From: Candidatus Parabeggiatoa sp. nov. 2
GTDB taxonomy: Bacteria > Pseudomonadota > Gammaproteobacteria > Beggiatoales > Beggiatoaceae
Length of the DNA: 64,000 nucleotides
Reading direction: 5' to 3'
NCBI GenBank assembly: GCA_002085445.1
Contig: NBMI01000005.1
Span: 39,941-103,940, forward strand
Of this stretch, positions 49,161 to 58,969 are shown in pieces. Under the pieces are notes generated by a model. The model made no database searches. It had not been told where the DNA came from and saw only the letters and a program-made list of their open reading frames with translations. The stretch's first letter is position 1, and each line of letters starts with the position of its first letter. The translations under genes and the position numbers were made by a program.

Positions 49161-50363
49161 ATGATTGATTTGTTATGGTTGTTGTTGCCGATAGCGGCTG
49201 CTTCTGGGTGGTGGGCGGCACGGTATCAAAAACGGCCTCAATCAATAAATTCTTCTTTGTCCCCGGATTATTTTAAGGGTTTGAATTACCTGCTTAATGA
49301 AGATCCTGATAAAGCGATTGATGTATTTATTAAACTCATTGAGGTAGACAGCGACACTGTTGAAACCCATTTAGCTTTAGGCGTTTTATTTCGCCGCAGC
49401 GGCGAAGTCAATCGAGCGATTCGCATCCACCAAAATCTCATCAGAAGAACCACCCTTCATCCTCAACAACGCAGCCTCGCGCTGTTTGAACTGGGTCAAG
49501 ATTATCAAAATGCCGGTTTATTAGATAGGGCCGAAGAGTTATTTCAAGAACTTGTCGCTTCCAATACCCATCGAGTATTAGCCTTGCGCCAATTATTGGC
49601 GATTTACCAGCAAGAACAAGACTGGGAAAAGGCTATCCGCACCGCGCAACAATTGGCCTTGGCTAATAACGAACATAAGCACACCGATCTCGGAATAAGT
49701 TGTTTTACCAAAAAAATTTCATCGAACATTGCTCAATACCACTGTGAGCAAGCCGAAGACTATCGACGACAAGGACAAGGTGATGCGGCACAACAAGCAA
49801 TTACCAACGCCTTAAAAACCGATCCAAACTGTGTCCTCCGTGCCAGTTTGCTAGAAGGTCAACTGGCGTTGGAGAGGCGTAACCAAAAACAAGCCATTTA
49901 TGCGTTTGCTCGTGTGGAGCAACAAGACCCTGATTATCTAACCGAAGTGATAGAGCCTTTGCAAACCTGTTACCAAGCAATCGGACAACCCGATGAATTT
50001 GTCCGCTATTTGCGCCATGTTTTGGAACGCTATGGCAGCGTCACGCCGATGTTAGTGCTGGCAAAAATGATCAAGCTGCAACAAGGGGAACAACAAGCGG
50101 CCGATTTTATTGTTAAACAAATGCACAAGCGCCCCTCGTTACGCGGCCTAGATTATTTGCTTGATTTAGCCCTGTCCAAGACGGATAGCATCACCCGCGA
50201 ACACTTATTATTACTAAAGGACATGACGACGCAATTATTGGAAAACAAACCCGCCTACAAATGCCGTCACTGCGGATTTACGGCCCGAAGATTACATTGG
50301 CAGTGTCCAAGCTGTAAGCAATGGAACACGCTCAAACCAGTACAAGGTATTGACGGCGAATGA
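49161..50363 (+). CDS. lapB: Lipopolysaccharide assembly protein B (LapB/YciM)
   Basis: 400 aa (E. coli 389). Inner-membrane protein that presents LpxC to FtsH and so tunes LPS synthesis. One N-terminal membrane helix (DLLWLLLPIAAASGWWAA), about nine TPR repeats facing the cytoplasm (for example GLNYLLNEDPDKAIDVFIKL), and a C-terminal rubredoxin-like zinc site CRHCGF ... CPSCKQWNT. All are as in the family. The usual partner LapA is absent upstream. Confidence 0.94.
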   Translation: MIDLLWLLLPIAAASGWWAARYQKRPQSINSSLSPDYFKGLNYLLNEDPDKAIDVFIKLIEVDSDTVETHLALGVLFRRSGEVNRAIRIHQNLIRRTTLHPQQRSLALFELGQDYQNAGLLDRAEELFQELVASNTHRVLALRQLLAIYQQEQDWEKAIRTAQQLALANNEHKHTDLGISCFTKKISSNIAQYHCEQAEDYRRQGQGDAAQQAITNALKTDPNCVLRASLLEGQLALERRNQKQAIYAFARVEQQDPDYLTEVIEPLQTCYQAIGQPDEFVRYLRHVLERYGSVTPMLVLAKMIKLQQGEQQAADFIVKQMHKRPSLRGLDYLLDLALSKTDSITREHLLLLKDMTTQLLENKPAYKCRHCGFTARRLHWQCPSCKQWNTLKPVQGIDGE

Positions 50364-50604
50364 CAAAGAATGAAAAATTAAATTTCATGAGCTTCGAGCG
50401 AAGGCTGCGAATGAATAGCTTTAGGGCGAATAGCGAATAGGTAATAAAAATAACATATTAAATCAATTAGTCATTTATAAATATAAACACGAGGCCCCAT
50501 TTTGGAAATAGGCCTTCGAGCGAGGCTTTTTCATTTCTAGGCAAAAGTTTTTTAAGCGAAAAACTTTTGCCTAGAATTCATTTTTTTTTCATTTTTCATT
50601 TCCC

Positions 50605-51297
50605 ATGTCTCCCTTAATTATTGCTTTGGACTTCGCTCAGCCAGAACCAGCCCTAGCTCTCGCTAAACTTTTAGGCCCAGAGCGTTGCCACTTTAAAATC
50701 GGTAAAGAATTGTTTACCCGTAGCGGCCCGGCCTTGGTTGAAGAGATGGTTGAACAAGGCTTTGATGTCTTTTTAGATTTAAAATACCACGATATACCAA
50801 ACACGGTAGCACAAGCCTGTTTAGCCGCGGCTGATTTGGGTGTGTGGATGATTAATGTCCATGCCTTAGGTGGACGCAAGATGCTGTTGGCTGCTCGTGA
50901 AGCCTTGGACAAATGCTCGAAGCCGCCCTTGCTGGTTGCAGTGACCATTTTGACTAGCTTAGAAAGGGTTGATTTATATGGAGTTGGCTTGCACGGCACG
51001 TTGGAAGATAACGTGTTGCGCTTGGCACGTTTGTCTCACGCTTGCAGCTTAGATGGAGTTGTGTGTTCACCACATGAAATTGCCGCAGTACGACAAGCGG
51101 TTGGCACAGACTTCAAACTGGTAACACCCGGCATCCGCCCAGCGAGCCATCCGCAAAATGACCAAAAGCGGGTAATGACACCGGCTCAAGCATTAAAGTT
51201 GGGCGCTAATTATTTAGTTATCGGCCGCCCCGTGACGGCTGCGCCTAATCCGTTGCAAGCGTTGTTGGAAATAGAAGCCTCAATTGGTGCAACGTAA
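50605..51297 (+). CDS. pyrF: Orotidine 5'-phosphate decarboxylase
   Basis: 230 aa. Last step of UMP synthesis. TIM barrel; [10 protein letters not shown] at the first strand, the catalytic [11 protein letters not shown] (Asp-x-Lys-x-x-Asp), and VTPGIRP then VIGRPVTAA for phosphate binding. It follows lapB as in E. coli (lapAB-pyrF), after a 240-bp gap with a ttttttcattttt run and a possible hairpin (caaaagttttttaagcgaaa...cttttgcc). Confidence 0.96.
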   Translation: MSPLIIALDFAQPEPALALAKLLGPERCHFKIGKELFTRSGPALVEEMVEQGFDVFLDLKYHDIPNTVAQACLAAADLGVWMINVHALGGRKMLLAAREALDKCSKPPLLVAVTILTSLERVDLYGVGLHGTLEDNVLRLARLSHACSLDGVVCSPHEIAAVRQAVGTDFKLVTPGIRPASHPQNDQKRVMTPAQALKLGANYLVIGRPVTAAPNPLQALLEIEASIGAT

Positions 51298-51420
51298 ACC
51301 AGGCGTCCGAACTTTAGTTTGGCATGCGTCCAAACTTTAGTTTGGCAGTGCCAAGTAGTTAAAACTGGCCCTATTACCCGTCAATAGAACATTGACAGAG
51401 TACTCGTTTATGAATTTGTA

Positions 51421-51530
51421 ATGCCAATTAAGGGTTGAAAAATCAATGAGTTATAAAAACCTAGATTGAGAAGTTATTTTATAACTCTTTGTTCATTAGA
51501 CATTTTTCATTTTTCATTCTTAATTCGCAT
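51421..51530. mobile_element. MITE family B copy, short form
   Basis: Ends atgccaattaag / cttaattcgcat and an exact 5-bp target duplication ttgta (51416-51420, 51531-51535). 110 bp. Upstream (51303-51350) lie two tccaaactttagtttg hairpins. Confidence 0.85.
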
Positions 51531-51584
51531 TTGTAGTGCTCCTTCGCGCAAGCAGAATCCACCCGACGATATCTTCAAAAAATT

Positions 51585-52496
51585 GTGCAAACTCTTACAA
51601 TCAACGCATTTCCTGTTTTAGCGATTCTTTTCGCGCTTTTGGCAGCGATTTTTCCCCAATGGTTTACTCCTTTGTCCGGGTGGATACTGCCCCTTTTGGG
51701 AGTCATCATGTTTACGATGGGCATGACGCTCCGTGTCGCGGATTTTGCCAGAGTGCTTAAAATGCCAACTGTCATCGCTATCGGCGTTTTGATGCAGTTT
51801 TTGCTCATGCCCTTGTTTGGTTGGATGTTAGCTTGGGCATTTAGCCTTCCACCTCTGCTTGCTGCTGGGCTGATTTTGGTGGGCAGTTGCCCGGGCGGAA
51901 CGGCTTCTAATGTGATTTGTTTTCTGAGCAAAGGCAATGTCGCGCTCTCTGTCACCTTGACGGCCATTTCGACGCTGTTGGCATTTTTAGCCACGCCCCT
52001 TTTGACTTGGCTTTATGTGGGGCAAAGTGTCGATGTGCCGGTTTTAAAGATGTTGCTGAGTATTTTAGAAATTGTCCTGCTTCCGGTGCTGGCTGGTGTC
52101 GTGATTAATACCTATTTTGGACATCATTTGGAACGTGTTAAACCGGTGTTACCGGTTTTATCAGTGCTGAGTATCGTGATTGTCATTGCCATCGTGACGG
52201 CATTGAATGCCGATAATTTTATGCAATTGACTTGGGCAGTCGTCATCGCTGTGGTATTGCACAACCTGTTGGGATTGGCAGCCGGCTATTTCATTGCTCG
52301 TTGGATAGGTTATGACATTCAAATCGCCCGTACTCTTGCTATTGAGGTTGGGATGCAAAATTCTGGATTGGGCACGGCTTTGGCCGTCAAATACTTTGGT
52401 GCGACTGCCGCTTTGCCGGGCGCGCTCTTTAGTGTTTGGCACAACCTGACAGGAGCATTACTCGCGCAACATTGGCGAAGCAAAGAGTACAACTAA
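51585..52496 (+). CDS. BASS-family sodium-dependent transporter
   Basis: 303 aa, nine to ten hydrophobic helices, with family signatures: FTMGMTLRVADFARVL, VGSCPGGTASNVICFLSKGN (unwound helix with ion site) and AIEVGMQNSGLGTAL. Bile-acid:sodium symporter family; bacterial members carry organic anions such as keto acids or pantoate, and the substrate is unknown here. GTG start at 51585. The frame stays open upstream only to a stop 48 bp away, just after a MITE end, so a few N-terminal residues may be lost. The last residues (SKEYN) are encoded by the adjoining gagtacaactaatta repeat, so the C-terminus has been replaced. Confidence 0.85.
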   Translation: MQTLTINAFPVLAILFALLAAIFPQWFTPLSGWILPLLGVIMFTMGMTLRVADFARVLKMPTVIAIGVLMQFLLMPLFGWMLAWAFSLPPLLAAGLILVGSCPGGTASNVICFLSKGNVALSVTLTAISTLLAFLATPLLTWLYVGQSVDVPVLKMLLSILEIVLLPVLAGVVINTYFGHHLERVKPVLPVLSVLSIVIVIAIVTALNADNFMQLTWAVVIAVVLHNLLGLAAGYFIARWIGYDIQIARTLAIEVGMQNSGLGTALAVKYFGATAALPGALFSVWHNLTGALLAQHWRSKEYN

Positions 52497-52784
52497 TTAC
52501 GGGGATAAACGAATTAGTCACTGAGTACAACTAATTACCCGGATAAACGAATTAGTCACTGAGTACAACTAATTACCCGGATAAACGAATTAGTCACTGA
52601 GTACAATGGCTTTATTTATAGCAATCGTTGTCCATTCTCATCTCTTCGACTCGATATTCGTTTATTTTCGTCATCAAAGTATCAGATAAAATATCTTGTG
52701 GTTGGCAATCGGTTCTGTCATAAATCAACGAATTATATTGTTTACCCTTTTAAATGGGAAGGTGCCCACTTTGGACAAGTAGCA
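52480..52784. repeat. Three direct repeats and repeat debris after the transporter
   Basis: Units gagtacaactaattac plus ggataaacgaattagtcac occur at about 52486, 52522 and 52561. They belong to the same sequence family as the 39-kb repeat field. Nothing coding up to 52784. Confidence 0.75.
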
Positions 52785-53656
52785 CCAGATTGATAAACCT
52801 GAATAAACTGATATTAGGCTACAACTTAGACATCCTACGTAAAATGGACAGCGAATCGGTGGATTTTATTTATCTGACAACCACCGTTTTTTTCTAATCG
52901 CAATTACGAAGTTATTTGGGGTGATAAAGGCGAAATTCGCCGTTTTGAAGATCGTTGGAGCGGTGGCATTGATCATTATATTGCGTGGCTAAAAGAGCGC
53001 GTGGTGGAAATGCACCGTATTTTAAAATCAACGGGATCAATTTTTCTGCATTGTGATTGGCACGCTAATGCTTATATTCGTGTTTATATTTTGGATAAGG
53101 TTTTTGGAGAAAAAAATTTAATCAATGAAATTATTTGGGGCTACAACACCGGTGGAGTCAGTAAAAATTTGTTTGGTCGAAAACATGATTTAATCTGGTT
53201 TTAGGCGAAATATTCTAAGAAAAATAAGCTTAATTTACCAAAAGAAAAAAATGACATTCCCACTTTAAAGGGAAGGACTTTTGCCGTAGAAAAACTTCAA
53301 GCTAAAATTGAAGAAGAAGGCTGTAGAGTGTGTGGACAAAAAGGGGGATGGTATCACTTGGGAGCTATGCGAGATGTTTGGACTGATATAAACGCTCTGT
53401 TTAGGAATAACAAAGAACGCATCGGCTACCCCACCCAAAAACCCGAAAAACTTTTAGAACGAATTATTTTAGCCGCCTCTAACGAGGGCGATATCGTACT
53501 TGATCCTTTTGTAGGTGGCGGCACAACCGTTGCAGTTGCCGAAAAACTCAAACGCCACTGGATAGGTATCGATCAATCCGTGCAAGCCATTAAAGTTACC
53601 GAAATGCGCTTGCAAAAACAACAAGATTTATTTTCGCAACCTTGTGCAATTGCATA
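52785..53656 (+). pseudogene. Site-specific DNA methyltransferase, broken
   Basis: Beta-class layout: the catalytic DPPY-type motif first, SAM motif last. INLNKLILGYNLDILRKMDS leads to the catalytic site, where an extra base turns the expected DPPF into a frameshift (LTT then PPFFSNRNYEV). After that come GGIDHYIAWLKERV, SIFLHCDWHANAY, and an in-frame TAG after GRKHDLIWF (about 53202-53204). It resumes AKYSKKNKL ... GYPTQKPEKLLERII and motif I DPFVGGGTTVAVA near 53500. Two breaks, so inactive. It continues into the nuclease-like frame at 53660. Confidence 0.88.
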
Positions 53657-53659
53657 AAT

Positions 53660-54064
53660 ATGATTATGACACCTTGCGCTATAAGGATGCTTTTGACCAA
53701 TATCCAACAACGAGGCGATAAAGGTATAGATGGTAAAACTAGCGACGGTGTACCTATTCAAGTGAAACGTTCTGATAATATTGGCAGAAATGTTGTCGAT
53801 AATTTCAGGGCGGCGTGTGGGCGCTTTGATAAAGCATTATTCGATAAAACGCAAGGCAAAGCCTGCGGCATCATTATCGCCTTTAGCTTTGGCAAAGGCG
53901 CGGTGCAAGAAGTCGCTCGACTGAAAAATGAAGAAAACATTTTTATTAAATTAGTGACGGTAGACACGATTGTGCCTCTCGCCAAAAAACCCAAACTCAC
54001 TTTACAATATGAACAGTTGAATTTATATCCAAAAACCACCAAAATAACCAAAAATACAAAATAG
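53660..54064 (+). pseudogene. Nuclease-like C-terminal part of the methyltransferase gene
   Basis: After HKYDYDTLRYKDAFDQ a frameshift gives QRGDKGIDGKTSDGVPIQVK, a PD-(D/E)XK-type core (D...Q-V-K), then RSDNIGRNVVDNFRAACGRF and GKACGIIIAFSFGKGA. The tail of this domain (KKGLREIAFTASGD ... GKQKHPFKIGNHRMAVKVV) is found at 55590-55837, on the far side of an IS607-type insertion. The original gene was therefore probably a single methylase-nuclease chain. Confidence 0.75.
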
Positions 54065-54105
54065 GTTAGTTAAGGTTATTTTAGGTATAAATCAAATACC
54101 CTGAT

Positions 54106-54321
54106 GCCAGACTTCTCTCTGATATTGGATCAGGATTTAGCCAAAATAGACGAGGATATAGAACCTTTCTGGAACTCGCTCTCAACGGCAATCCATTGCT
54201 CCTTGTGGCAACCACTGAAGTACGAATCACCCGAACCGGATTCCCTCTCATCAAAGAATTATCAGGAGGTGGAATCGAACTTTTGGAAGAAACAGATTGT
54301 TCCGAACAATTCGACACTTAA
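54106..54321 (+). pseudogene. IS607-type serine recombinase TnpA, C-terminal fragment
   Basis: In frame with codon 54121: DIGSGFSQNRRGYRTFLELA then LNGNPLLLVATTEV, RITRTGFPLIKELSGGGIEL, stop TAA 54319-54321. DIGSG...NxxRxGxxxLLELA is the pattern of IS607 resolvases. Arg in RITRTGF is where the DRLTRFGF motif normally lies (Asp lost). The DNA-binding and catalytic N-terminus with the nucleophilic serine is missing. It lies 40 bp before tnpB, the normal tnpA-tnpB order. Confidence 0.75.
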
Positions 54322-54361
54322 ACCCTTATCTCCTTCAGAACGACGTTTATCAATTCCTACT

Positions 54362-55582
54362 ATGGAAAACGAAACGCAAAGCGTAATCACGAGCAAGAAG
54401 ATAAGGATTTACCCCAAACATGAAAACTTGTGGTTTGAAGCCTTAAATTTATTTCGACGGGCATACAACTTGTCGATTGAATTTATGCGTAAAGGACGCA
54501 AGCCTTCCAGCGAATTTAGAACACAAATATGTGATTGGTGCATAATTGAATGCGAGGAAAACGAGACTAACTACAATAGCAACTTAGTTCAAGCGGCTTA
54601 TCGGAAGGCTTGTGAGACACGCACTGCTGTGCTCAAAAAACGGGTAAAAGGTGAAAAAGCTGAAATGTCTTTCATGTCAAGAAATGCGCCCCAGCAATAT
54701 TTTGTTGTTCCTAGATTATCGTCAAATAAGCAAATATTCCCTAGAATATTAAAGGGTTGTAAATGGACAGAAGAGGCACCCAAAGAAGCTGTTGGTCAAA
54801 CGGTTATTGTGACTTACACAAATAGTCAATGGAAAGCCTGTGTTAAATTGAATCAGTCTGTGGAGCAAACAAAAACTCAATCTTTATCCATTGTTGCTCT
54901 TGATCCTGGTGTTAGAACGTTTCAAACCGCTTTGAGTTTCGATTCTGCGGTGAGTTATGGTGAGGGTTTTGTGAATGATCGGTTAGTACCCCTGATGTTG
55001 GAGCTTGATGCTCTTTTGTCTGCACGCGATAAGCTTCATCGTGAAGATAAATCTAAACAATGGGTTAAGGATAGGTTGAAAAATATCAACCGAAGAATTG
55101 CAAAGGTTCGGGCGAGACAACAAAACCTAGTAGACGACTTGCATCGGCGCGTGGCTTATGATTTAGTTTCAAATCACGACGTGATTTTATTACCCACTTT
55201 TGAGACCAAGCAAATGGTTTCAAGGCGTGATGAGACACGCAAACGATTTTTAAGACGCAAAACGGTTAGAGGGATGCTTGGATTGGCCCACTATAAGTTT
55301 AAGCAAACTTTGAAGTGGATGGCCAAAAAGTATGGCAAAACGGTGATAGATGCCAATGAATCTTATACTTCCAAAACCTTGTGGGATGGTTCTATTCTGA
55401 AGTGCTTGGGCGGGAAAGCTTCAATTCTTTTCCAAGGATCGATCGTGAACCGAGATATACATGGTGCGAGAAATATTTTGATTCGGTTTTTAACCAAGGT
55501 GATAGATGGTTTATCACCCCAGGGAGCTTACCCCTTAAACATAACCAAAGCCGGTTTTTGTGGTTTTGGCGTTTTTAAGTAA
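54362..55582 (+). CDS. tnpB: TnpB (IS607-type RNA-guided nuclease)
   Basis: 406 aa from ATG 54362. The frame is open upstream to 54104, but that stretch overlaps the tnpA remnant in another frame and homology starts after MENETQ. RuvC-like residues: Asp181 (VALDPGVRTF), Glu281 (LLPTFETK), Asp365 (NRDIHGARNI). The zinc-ribbon Cys pairs usual between the last two are replaced (SYTSKTLWDGS ... ILFQGS), as in some cysteine-less subgroups. TnpB proteins cut DNA guided by an RNA from the element's 3' end. It is inserted in the methylase-nuclease gene, whose tail resumes at about 55590. All three acidic residues are present, so it may be active even though TnpA is dead. Confidence 0.88.
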   Translation: MENETQSVITSKKIRIYPKHENLWFEALNLFRRAYNLSIEFMRKGRKPSSEFRTQICDWCIIECEENETNYNSNLVQAAYRKACETRTAVLKKRVKGEKAEMSFMSRNAPQQYFVVPRLSSNKQIFPRILKGCKWTEEAPKEAVGQTVIVTYTNSQWKACVKLNQSVEQTKTQSLSIVALDPGVRTFQTALSFDSAVSYGEGFVNDRLVPLMLELDALLSARDKLHREDKSKQWVKDRLKNINRRIAKVRARQQNLVDDLHRRVAYDLVSNHDVILLPTFETKQMVSRRDETRKRFLRRKTVRGMLGLAHYKFKQTLKWMAKKYGKTVIDANESYTSKTLWDGSILKCLGGKASILFQGSIVNRDIHGARNILIRFLTKVIDGLSPQGAYPLNITKAGFCGFGVFK

Positions 55583-55589
55583 GAGTTAG

Positions 55590-55837
55590 GCACAGATAAA
55601 AAAGGTTTACGCGAAATCGCTTTCACTGCCAGCGGCGATTCTGAGGTGGGCATTGAATTTTATGCGTGGGATTGGGAATTTTACGAAAAAAAAGGCTTTA
55701 AAGCCGATGTTTTGATAGAAAAAACGGGCAAACAGAAACATCCGTTTAAAATCGGCAATCATCGCATGGCAGTTAAAGTCGTGGATAATGAAGGTTTGGA
55801 AGCACTGGAAGTTATTCATTTAAAAATCAATGAGTAG
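55590..55837 (+). pseudogene. 3' end of the interrupted methylase-nuclease gene
   Basis: TDKKGLREIAFTASGDSEVG, then IEFYAWDWEFYEKKGFKADV, and LIEKTGKQKHPFKIGNHRMA up to the stop. It is in the style of the C-terminal domain of methyltransferases with fused nuclease and fits as the continuation of 53660-54064. The IS607-type element lies between. About 8 bp separate it from the tnpB stop, so little of a tnpB 3' RNA region remains. Confidence 0.6.
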
Positions 55838-55851
55838 GATAGGATGGATTA

Positions 55852-56190
55852 ATGAATTGGCGTATTGTTTATTACAGTGAAGCTGTGAGTCAAACCATTA
55901 AAGAAATGCCCGTAGGCATTCGCGCAGTTTATGCACGAATTACTGCAATGATGATGGAATTTTGCCCAAATATTGGGATGCCCTATGTGCGTTCATTAGG
56001 AAATAGCTTATTTTAAATTCGTGGCTTGTAGTCAAGAAGGAATAGCTCGCGTATTGCACTATCAAGGATAAAAAAAATGTTATTTATTGTTATTTTGCAT
56101 GGATTCGTAAAAAAATATCAGAAAACGCCATTGAAAGAACTTGCTATCGCACATAAGCGTTTGCAGGAGGTACAAAATGAAAACGCATGA
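55852..56190 (+). pseudogene. higB: HigB-type (phage-derived) toxin, broken
   Basis: MNWRIVYYSEAVSQTIKEMP, then VGIRAVYARITAMMMEF and GMPYVRSLGNSLF end in TAA 56014-56016, where relatives have Glu. Later parts lie in other frames (SQEGIARVLHYQG; LHGFVKKYQKTPLKELAIAH, then KRLQEVQNENA and stop 56188-56190). This is the RelE/ParE-fold mRNA-cutting toxin type (Gp49-like). It overlaps the antitoxin start by 14 bp as in live operons. Confidence 0.82.
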
Positions 56191-56670
56191 AGAAATGGTA
56201 GCCGAGTGGATGAAAGAACCACAATTCAAAGCAGCTTACGATGCGTTGGAAGAAGAGTTTGTGTTATTTGCTTCAATTGGTACGGGCACGCGATGCGGCT
56301 GGGTTCACGCAAGAAGAGGTAGCGCAACATATAAATACAAAAACACCAGAAGTTGCCAAACTAGAATCTGCGGTGGGTAAATCTAAGGATTCACCGAGTC
56401 TTGCTTTCATTGCGTCAATATGCCCAAGCCATTGGTTGTAGGTGGGGTGGTGCTTGACTCAGGCTCTTCTCACCACCAAAAAATTGATCCCCTTTTTATT
56501 CCGCTTTTAAAAAATATCGTTAAAAATAGTCAGTTAAATAACCTATTTTCATTAGCAATTCGTTTACGTCACTTTTCATTAGCAATTCGTTTACGTCGTT
56601 TACTTCGTTCTCGGATCGTTTCATCACCCCAGGTTGTAGGTTAGATATCAAATTAGTACCACGGACTTAA
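56177..56670 (+). pseudogene. higA: HigA-type XRE antitoxin, frameshifted and hit by a MITE
   Basis: ATG 56177 with a good Shine-Dalgarno (aggagg 56165-56170): MKTHEEMVAEWMKEPQFKAA and DALEEEFVLF. A frameshift follows, then ARDAAGFTQEEVAQHINTKT (helix-turn-helix) and another shift LRQYAQAIG. A family-C MITE (56443-56631) is inserted in the GCRL codons; sequence resumes CRLDIKLVPRT and stops at 56668-56670. So toxin and antitoxin decayed together. Confidence 0.82.
56443..56631. mobile_element. MITE family C copy in higA
   Basis: Ends tggggtggtg / tcatcacccca and an exact 9-bp target duplication ggttgtagg (56434-56442, 56632-56640). Inner cctttttattccgct and repeated gcaattcgtttacgtc. 189 bp. 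Confidence 0.9.
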
Positions 56671-56675
56671 TATAA

Positions 56676-58967
56676 ATGAAATTCAGCGAAAACTGGCTAC
56701 GTGAATGGGTTAATCCGCCCATTTCAACGGATGAATTAATTAAACAATTAACGATGGCAGGCTTAGAAGTAGACAGTGTTGAACCTGTCGCTGCAAAGTT
56801 TAACAAAGTCGTCGTTGGTGAAGTTATCGAAGTTGAGCCACACCCGGATGCTAAGAAACTTAGCGTTTGTCAGGTTAGGGTGGGTGAAGAGGAACCCTTA
56901 AATATTGTCTGCGGTGCCTCTAATGTTTCTAGGGGTATGCGAGTACCGACGGCTTTAGTCGGTGCGCGTTTAGAGGACACCAAAATTAAAAAAGCCAAAT
57001 TGCGTGGCGTTCCATCATTCGGCATGTTATGTTCGGCCCAAGAACTGGCCCTAGCAGAAAGTTCAGAAGGCCTGATGCCCTTACCTGAAGACGCGCCGAT
57101 AGGCGAAGATGTGCGCCGCTATTTACAATTAGAGGACGTTAGCATTGAACTTGAACTCACACCCAATCGCGGCGACTGCTTAGGCGTTGAAGGCATTGCG
57201 CGAGAAGTCGGCGTACTGACGCGCTCACAAGTCACCGCCCCTGAAGGCTCGCCCATTGCCGCAACAATCACGGACACTTTCCGGGTAGAAATTCACGCCC
57301 CCCAAGCCTGTCCCCGCTACGTTGGGCGCCTCATCAAAAACATCAACGCAAAGGCCCCGACACCGCTATGGATGCAAGAACGCTTGCGTCGTAGCGGATT
57401 ACGCAGCATCAGTGCCGTCGTGGATGTCACTAATTATGTCTTACAAACATTAGTGATTGCCGATCACAAACAGGCCCTTGCCATGGCCGGCGTTATGGGC
57501 GGACAAGCCTCCGCCGTAACGACGGCCACGGTTGATATCTTCCTAGAAAGCGCCTTTTTTGCGCCAACTTATGCCTCAGGCACCGCTAGACGTTATGGAC
57601 TACACACCGACTCTTCACACCGTTTTGAGCGTGGCGTTGATCCACAATTGCAACGCCGTGCCATGGAACGCGCCACGGCCTTACTATTAGACATTGTGGG
57701 CGGACAACCGGGGCAGGTGATTGAAGTCGCCGATGAAACCACTTTACCCAGCACGCCAACAATTGAACTTCGAGCCTCAAGAATTAAACGCGTACTCGGC
57801 CAATCGCTAGACGCGGCCGAAGTCAGCGACATCTTAACTCGTTTAGGCATGACGATAACCCCCCCTAACCCCCCTTTTTCAAAGGAGGAAATAGGGGAAT
57901 TAACGTGGCAAGTGCGCCCACCGAATTTTCGCTTTGACATTGCCCTTGAGGCCGACCTAATTGAAGAATTAGCGCGAGTGCATGGCTACAATAATTTACC
58001 TAGCCTTATGCCACAGTCCCGCTTGACTATGCAGCCCCAACCGGCCGTGACTTTAGAACAAATACAAGCCGTGCTAGTCCAACGCGACTATCAAGAGGCC
58101 ATTACTTATAGCTTTGTAGATCCCAAACTACAAGCCAAACTTGACCCCGAGGCCCAATCCATCACCCTAGCCAATCCCATTGCCAACGATATGGCAGTGA
58201 TGCGTACCACTTTATGGGCCGGTTTACTACAAGTTTTGCTGTATAATCAAAAACGTCAACAATCTCGTGTGCGTTTATTTGAAACCGGCTTGCGGTTTAT
58301 TCAATCAAAAAACCAAAGTTTACAACAAGAAAAAATGATAGCCGGCCTCGTCACCGGCACACGGTGGCCGGAACAATGGGGACAATCGGGACAACCTATT
58401 GATTTTTTTGATGTTAAAGCGGATGTCGACACCTTACTCAGTTTGAGCGCCGGAGGCGGCGCGGGACAAAGCGAACTCTACCGCTTTACACCGACTACAC
58501 ATCCCGCCTTACACCCCGGACAAACCGCCGCGATTTATCGCGGTGAAGAATGGATAGGACTCATGGGGGCGGTACATCCAAGTTTAGTACAGACGCTAGA
58601 ACTCACGCCGCCCGTCTACCTCTTTGAATTACGGCTCGCGCCCCTGTGCCAAGCGCATATACCTCACAGACAAGAAATTTCCAAATATCCGTCAGTACGA
58701 CGTGATATTGCGGTAGTCGTGTCACAAGATATCAGCGTGGCACAACTACTGGACAATATCAAACAATCCGCCACCGAGACACTGATCGACTGGCAATTGT
58801 TTGACGTGTATCAAGGCAAAGGCATTGAGCCGGGCCAAAAAAGTGTGGCAATAGGGTTGATTTTTCAGGCAATTTCGCGCAATCTTACCGACTCTGAAGT
58901 TGATACCGTGATTGGACAGATACTCAGTACACTTGAACAAAAGTTAGGTGCACAACTAAGGAAATAG
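56676..58967 (+). CDS. pheT: Phenylalanyl-tRNA synthetase beta subunit, editing domain deleted in part
   Basis: 763 aa (E. coli 795). N-terminal tRNA-binding domain ([20 protein letters not shown]), B3/B4 domain, B5 and the catalytic-like core, and the C-terminal anticodon domain ([15 protein letters not shown]). In the B3/B4 editing domain VVDVTNYVL is joined directly to QTLVIADH. About 42 residues that normally lie between are absent, including the conserved GQPMHAFD with its editing histidine. The deletion is in frame. A second oddity is [12 protein letters not shown] (near residue 400), encoded by an aacccccc/ctttttcaaaggagg intergenic-type repeat. It starts 5 bp after the higA stop and ends 2 bp before ihfA. 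Aminoacylation is probably kept, proofreading of Tyr-tRNA probably lost. Confidence 0.93.
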   Translation: MKFSENWLREWVNPPISTDELIKQLTMAGLEVDSVEPVAAKFNKVVVGEVIEVEPHPDAKKLSVCQVRVGEEEPLNIVCGASNVSRGMRVPTALVGARLEDTKIKKAKLRGVPSFGMLCSAQELALAESSEGLMPLPEDAPIGEDVRRYLQLEDVSIELELTPNRGDCLGVEGIAREVGVLTRSQVTAPEGSPIAATITDTFRVEIHAPQACPRYVGRLIKNINAKAPTPLWMQERLRRSGLRSISAVVDVTNYVLQTLVIADHKQALAMAGVMGGQASAVTTATVDIFLESAFFAPTYASGTARRYGLHTDSSHRFERGVDPQLQRRAMERATALLLDIVGGQPGQVIEVADETTLPSTPTIELRASRIKRVLGQSLDAAEVSDILTRLGMTITPPNPPFSKEEIGELTWQVRPPNFRFDIALEADLIEELARVHGYNNLPSLMPQSRLTMQPQPAVTLEQIQAVLVQRDYQEAITYSFVDPKLQAKLDPEAQSITLANPIANDMAVMRTTLWAGLLQVLLYNQKRQQSRVRLFETGLRFIQSKNQSLQQEKMIAGLVTGTRWPEQWGQSGQPIDFFDVKADVDTLLSLSAGGGAGQSELYRFTPTTHPALHPGQTAAIYRGEEWIGLMGAVHPSLVQTLELTPPVYLFELRLAPLCQAHIPHRQEISKYPSVRRDIAVVVSQDISVAQLLDNIKQSATETLIDWQLFDVYQGKGIEPGQKSVAIGLIFQAISRNLTDSEVDTVIGQILSTLEQKLGAQLRK

Positions 58968-58969
58968 AC

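Noticed and set aside
54104..54361. 86-residue N-terminal extension of TnpB
   Set aside because: Another frame of the same DNA encodes a recognisable IS607 TnpA fragment, so this frame is a shadow.
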